In this document: positions 59,830-64,000 of the stretch, in pieces
Position numbering within the stretch: the first letter of the stretch is position 1
Layout of the letters: every line of letters starts with the position of its first letter
Source: Erpobdella octoculata
Taxonomy: Eukaryota > Annelida > Clitellata > Hirudinida > Erpobdellidae
DNA: 64,000 bases
Assembly (NCBI GenBank): GCA_963978895.1
Contig: OZ022238.1
Location: 33,098,093-33,162,092, forward strand
Direction: 5' to 3'
Made by a program: the position numbers and the translations under genes
The notes under the pieces: model-generated
What the model was told of the DNA's origin: nothing
What the model saw: the letters and a program-made list of their open reading frames with translations, nothing else
Databases searched by the model: none

Positions 59830-60250
59830 ACTTCTTTTTAGTCGCAAATTACATGTTACTTTTACGTTACATTGGAAACGTTGCAGAAACGTTTCTTTTT
59901 AGTCGCAAATTACATGTTACTTTTTCGTTATATTGGAAACGTTACAGAAACGTTTCTTTTTAGTCGCAAATTACACGTTACTTTTCCGTTACATTGGAAA
60001 CGTTACAGAAACGTTTCTTTTTAGTCGCAAATTACACGTTACTTTTCCGTTAAATTGGAAACGTTACAGAAACGTTTCTTTTTAGTCGCAAATTACATGT
60101 TACTTTTACGTAACATTGGAAACGTTACAGAAACGTTTCTTTTTAGTCGCAAATTACATGTTACTTTTTCGTTACGTTGGAAACGTTTCTTTTTAGTCGC
60201 AAATTACATGTTACTTTTTCGTTACATTGGAAACGTTTCTTTTTAGTTGC
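59830..60250. repeat. Subterminal tandem array, about 60-bp unit
   Basis: Seven or so copies of a unit with GAAACGTTTCTTTTTAGTCG and CAAATTACATGTTACTTTTT; the last two units are shortened. Confidence 0.9.
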
Positions 60251-60624
60251 TTTGGGCCAGGTAACCTTTTCATAACCAGGTAACTGAAAAGTAACGGACA
60301 AGAAACGTTACAAAATGGTTACCATGTTTACTGGGTCTGCAACTATATTCTCAGCTCCTTTGATATGGTGCATTTCCGTAACATATTCGGATAGCACAAT
60401 ATGCAGAGTTATAATTTACTACAGACCAGGAGGATTTAATTATGTTTAATTCTGAATCTGTGGATTACACTCTCAAGAGCATCCAATGTCTCACTCACTT
60501 ATGCAATGATACAAAGTTAGTATGCATTATGGGTGACTTCAATCTTCCTCAAATGAACTGGAAAAACTATTCTCATCCCAATAACAAGTCAGGCTGCAAA
60601 CACCCAGGAAATTTCAACACTATA

Positions 60625-62824
60625 GTTGCACCGGAATTTTCTAAAAGGTTGTTATACATCGTTGGAAAGGTATTTTCATAAGGATGAAGAAAATTGAGGT
60701 TGCAACTTTCGATAGTTGGTGCGGGCTGAGAAAATGAACTATGTTTGGTTTTATGCTATATTCTCCTATTTACAACATTTCACAAAAACTGTGTACCATC
60801 AGTTATATTTTCAAAACTTAAATTGTGAAATACAATATAAAATAAAATAATGGATAAATTTAAAACATCTATCATTGTTGTCATACAGTTTTTATTTAAA
60901 TAAATTCAATCATCTGCATCATCATCCATGCAAACATTACATGGATTTAAACAAAGTGCTTCATCTGTTTGTGTACTGTAACAATTGCAACCACCAGTAC
61001 AGGGCTGATTTATATCACCAGATTATAAAGTTCTTCAATTCTCGCCCATGAAACAAGTTCTGGTGTGTCTGAAATTGATTCAATTTCAGAAAAACAAGCC
61101 GTTTTTAACAGCTCGGGTTCAGGTGTTGTTGGCGGCTTTTTGTAATGAATAACCTTTGTCAGATCAATTCCGAGTGATGAACTATTCAATGTATTTTCAG
61201 GAAATCGTTTGATGCTGAATTCTATTACTTCAGATGATGTATGTCCTTCTTGTATAAGAATTGAAGTCATGGCATGAGTAGTTCGTTTACCATCAACAGT
61301 TTTTTCATTGTGATCCAAATTGTCTGTAGCACATACTACAAATCCACCATTTTCAACTTTTGATTTAAACTCTGGAGGTAATTAAATTTGCAGTTTTTAT
61401 TGAGTTGTCACCTGAGCAATATAACTTGATGCAGAGGTTAGGAAGCGTCAAAGTTCACTGTACGAAACAGAATATCCAAGGTGATATACAAGTTCATTCA
61501 GCTTCCTTGATCCAAAATCATGATATAATTCAATCCCTAGACCGAGATGTTTTGGTGAAAATGTTCCAGTTGATAAAGTGATTATGTCGCAAGCTATGTT
61601 TAAACATTTTTTCAACTCATCCGAATTGTTTTGAATAACTGCTGCATCGAAAGAACTTTTGTTTGTTAACCAAACTAAAAATGTCAATAACTTGGGATTT
61701 ACAAACTTTTTTATTCCATCAACTGACATATCTCCAGAAGAAAAATCTTTATGATTCTCAATTTTGCTTTTTTCATTTTACCAAACATGTTATTTTCATC
61801 TCTGTCGGTAATCGCACACTGTACCATACACCATTCTCTTCTTTTTTATAAGTGGCATGCCCTTCCACAAATAAAGCAATATGATTCGAAGTCAAAACTA
61901 GACTTTATAATTTTAGGTATTTAGGTAGACTGGAGGTATCGGCACATATTCACGTTGAAACTGATGCCTGATTCTCTTTTTTTCAACAGTAGATTTATAT
62001 GAAAACTGCTTGTATATGTAGCACGGCACGATTTGTGGTACGAAAGTGCTTCATCGCCACACAATAAAGACGGAAGTTTTTCACAAATTCGCTTTCCTAC
62101 ATCATCACCTCGCTGTTTGCATGCACTGATTAAATTATCCAAATTATCCCGTTTCGATTTCGTTGCAGGCTTTTTGATCGAAAATACTTCGGAACAAAAT
62201 ATGCAAGTATCTGCATTGAAATAATCGTCTCTTTCTTTGCTGTTCTATACTGAAAAGTTCAGCCATTTTGTCTGAAAAATTTATCAAAAGTATCCCACAT
62301 TTATTTAAGTATTTTGAATGTACAATTCATTAAAAAAAATAAGGACTTGAATAAAAATGGCATGGTGATCTTAATTAATAATGTTATATAAATAAGAAAG
62401 TAAATGCACGTATCAATGAAACCAAAAAAATATATTAGTCACTATTACAGTATTACTATTAATACGGCAACGCTACCTACAATACCGAGCAGATTAAAAT
62501 AAACAAACATTTATCTTACCACTGTATTTTTATTCCAAATATTTACTAATATCGGTTATTAATTAAATTAACAAATTTATGAATATAAACGAAATGTCTT
62601 CAAATAATCATGCGACGTACGAACTATAAACGAAATGTTTTCAAGCAATCATTAATATGCGATGTACCAAAGATCATAAATCGACCAGTCGATTATTATG
62701 AGGTTTGAAATCAAATTACTAATTTCGCACAACAATTTGCAAATTGCAACCGAGATTTTTTAATACTTCTAGGTGTTCCCTTCAAGATAAAACAAGTTGC
62801 ACTTTTAGAAAATTCCGGTGCAAC
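60625..62824 (-). mobile_element. 2.2-kb inverted-repeat element (GTTGCACCGG ends) with an uncharacterised protein gene
   Basis: A perfect 23-bp inverted repeat, GTTGCACCGGAATTTT..., occupies 60625-60647 and 62802-62824. It splits a LINE. About 70 bp of extra sequence lies between the right repeat and the LINE at 62893, so the true right edge or a second small event is unclear. A TAGTT duplication (60623-60627; about 62885-62889) is possible. The interior codes on the minus strand for one uncharacterised protein. Confidence 0.72.
61010..62230 (-). pseudogene. Uncharacterised zinc-finger protein of the inverted-repeat element
   Basis: Minus-strand blocks. N-terminal zinc-binding part ADTCIFCSE, then DNLISACKQRGDDVGKRICE and YHKSCRATYTSSF (C-x2-C...H-x3-C; about 62216-62005). 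The middle block (61448-61729) has VNPKLLTFLVWLTNK, TGTFSPKHLGLGIELYHDFG and LVYHLGYSVSYSEL. The C-terminal block (61010-61330) has NLDHNEKTVDGKRTTHAMTS and ILIQ. The PKH..LG, LGxxVSYSxL and D-N-x-D-xNE-KT...G-x-TTH patterns occur in uncharacterised, TE-like proteins of cnidarians and other invertebrates as I recall. Frameshifts between blocks suggest decay. Function unknown. Confidence 0.55.
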
Positions 62825-62892
62825 CTCAAGTTTTTAGGAACGAGCTATGCACACAACGACGCAGCATGAAAGGTTTATTTTTTATTTACTAG

Positions 62893-64000
62893 TTTTATAG
62901 ATGAAATGGGACTACATCAATATGTTGAATCTCCAACTCGTCAATCAAATATACTTGATCTGCTTTTCTCGAACGATGCTTGCTTTATATCACAGATTCA
63001 AATGATGCCCCCAATTGCTCAAAGTGACCACAACACTATAGTGTTCAAACCCAACTTTCCCAGACATCCAACTATGCTCCACGGCCAAAATTATCAACAC
63101 CTAACCAAATCCTCCTATAGAAACCTAAATAACTATTTTTGTGAAATCAGATGGGATGACGTGTTTCAATACTGCTTCTCGGTTGATGACTGCTGGAAAC
63201 ATTTTCTCAACATTGTTATCAATGCTATCCAGAGTGTTGCTCCAGGACAGGACTGACCTATCAAAACCACAAAAGTAAAAAAGTCATCATACCCTACATT
63301 CATCGTTCAGGCTCAGAAACTTAAGCTGCAGGCCTTCCACGAATGGCGTTCAAATAGGAGGATCGAAAACAAAAATATCTACAGGCAATTTTCAAGAGAC
63401 CTCAGGAGGAGTATAAAAGACTACCATAAATCAGCTGATCGTTTCTATCGATTTGTCAACAGAAAGTTATCGACATATAATCCAATACAGAAGATTAAAA
63501 TTCAGGATGGAACATTCACCTCTGATCCAACTGAGATTGCTAACATTTTCAACAATTATTTGTGCAGTGTATTTACGGTCGATGATGGCTCAAATTGTAT
63601 CTTGCCTGCTCGAACCTACAACAAACTTGAGAAAATCATTTTTACTCCTGATCGTATTTATCAGACACTTCAAAATCTCAAACCTTCTTCATCTGGACCT
63701 GATGGTATTTCAAATAGCCTACTCAGAAATTATGCTGCTGGACTTTCCGTACCACTCTGCCATATTTTCAACTTCTCTTTCAATACGCATGAAATACCCC
63801 TTGATTGGAGATCAGCTTATATTGCTCCAATTCACAAAAAAAGTTCTACATCCGATCCAGGGAATTACAGACCAATATCGCTAACATCTTCTTGTTGTCG
63901 TGTAATGGAGCAGATAATCAATAAAGACATCCTCAATTACCTTCAGACAAACAACCTCAGGTCCCCCAGTCAACACGGTTTTCTAAATTCAAGGTCTACA
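62893..64000 (+). pseudogene. LINE ORF2: endonuclease C-terminus and start of reverse transcriptase
   Basis: Frame 1 (62906-63256): MGLHQYVESPTRQSNILDLL through SDHN to IQSVAPGQD, stop. After the stop, coding similarity continues: VKKSSYPTFIV, FHEWRSNRR, then LSTYNPIQKIKIQDGTFTSD, IANIFNNYLCSVF and RT block 1 KPSSSGPDGISNSLLRNYAA, WRSAYIAPIHKKSSTSDPGN and YRPISLTSSCCRVMEQII. The catalytic FADD/YADD region lies beyond the window. At least one stop (TGA at 63254) breaks it. Confidence 0.85.

Larger units (their letters stand above)
57321..60335. mobile_element. 3.0-kb inverted-repeat element (CCCAGTAAACAT ends) carrying a DUF4806-like gene
   Basis: Ends CCCAGTAAACATTGTAACCA (57321) and its inverted partner (ending ATGTTTACTGGG at 60335) match over about 36 bp with few mismatches. 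Subterminal tandem repeats follow: about 33-bp units around AACGTTTTAGAAACGTTTCC (57420-57560) on the left and about 60-bp units around TTTTTAGTCGCAAATTAC (59835-60250) on the right. It interrupts Gypsy G4 between RNase H and integrase. No clear target duplication and no transposase motif. Confidence 0.8.
55769..60409 (-). mobile_element. Gypsy G4 (CsRn1-like) fragment, split by the element at 57321-60335
   Basis: 3' LTR about 55769-55970 (plus strand TGTTGGGTATAA to TGTCACTACA), then a minus-strand polypurine tract (CGTGGGGGGCTCAC), post-integrase module (56211-56567), integrase (56607-57288), the inserted element, and the end of RNase H (60336-60409: LSEYVTEMHHIKGAENIVA). It stops at the LINE at 60410, so gag, protease, RT and the 5' LTR are missing. 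Confidence 0.83.
60410..64000 (+). mobile_element. CR1/L2-type LINE, split by the element at 60625-62824, open at the window end
   Basis: The endonuclease part before the split (60410-60624) reads VIIYYRPGGFN, then CIMGDFNLPQMNWKNYSHPN and GNFNTIV; after it (62893 on) IDEMGLHQYVESPTRQSNIL, DLLFSND, AQSDHNTIVF, the last endonuclease motif. RT follows from 63480. The two halves join logically, showing that the middle 2.2 kb is an insertion. A few frame changes exist (60450, 63256). The 5' end abuts Gypsy G4 at 60409; the element continues past 64000. Confidence 0.85.

Overview
The window comes from a repeat-packed, AT-rich animal (metazoan) nuclear genome, most likely an invertebrate. The evidence is the mix of Gypsy LTR retrotransposons (Mag-, CsRn1- and 412/mdg1-like), L2/CR1-type LINEs, restriction-like-endonuclease (RLE) LINEs, hAT elements, Helitron-like elements, MULE-like inverted-repeat elements and a tRNA-derived SINE, together with eukaryotic splice signals, THAP/BED zinc-finger remnants and long (TA)n and (TATG)n tracts. 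I cannot name the species. There is no bacterial gene, operon, rRNA or CRISPR array. No complete host gene is visible; the best host-exon candidate is one open terminal-exon-like stretch at 28527-28794.

Layout. 1-5260: a 0.54-kb MITE copy, then an RLE retrotransposon (minus strand) lying in a (TATG)n tract and split by a 1.06-kb MULE-like element. 5257-7000: Helitron-like element with 155-bp internal repeats ending in (TA)n. 7300-13000: Helitron-3'-end-like repeats, a 130-bp tandem repeat, a tRNA-SINE palindrome, a THAP fragment and an AT-rich inverted-repeat element. 13389-14880: hAT 5' end and a fragment of an uncharacterised TE-associated gene family. 14893-26274: a three-level nest of Gypsy elements, the innermost (19822-24559) with identical LTRs and an almost intact polyprotein. 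26900-30480: another gag/LTR, the possible host exon, and hAT and Helitron ends. 30760-32548: a MULE-like element with minisatellite termini and a nested MITE. 32740-34712: decayed L2-like LINE. 34840-37700: gag fragment, inverted LTR, and a pair of inverted Helitron-like 3' ends. 37960-46372: a large (TATG)n tract holding two different RLE retrotransposons, a hAT and a Helitron. 46600-49100: Mag-like Gypsy pol. 49440-55540: LINE 3' ends, Helitron pieces, a solo LTR and hAT ends. 55769-60409: CsRn1-like Gypsy split by a 3.0-kb inverted-repeat element carrying a DUF4806-like gene. 60410-64000: a LINE split by a 2.2-kb inverted-repeat element carrying an uncharacterised protein family; the LINE continues past the window end.

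How it fits together. Almost every sequence is a mobile element inside another, so insertion order can be read from the breaks. The most notable patterns are: (1) RLE retrotransposons of two families, all in one orientation and all bounded by (TATG)n, which points to microsatellite-targeted insertion; (2) the same tetranucleotide tract acting as a landing pad for hAT and Helitron elements whose flanks rejoin in repeat phase; (3) non-autonomous elements with 9-11-bp target duplications whose inverted ends are built from short tandem repeats; (4) two inverted-repeat elements carrying non-classical genes.
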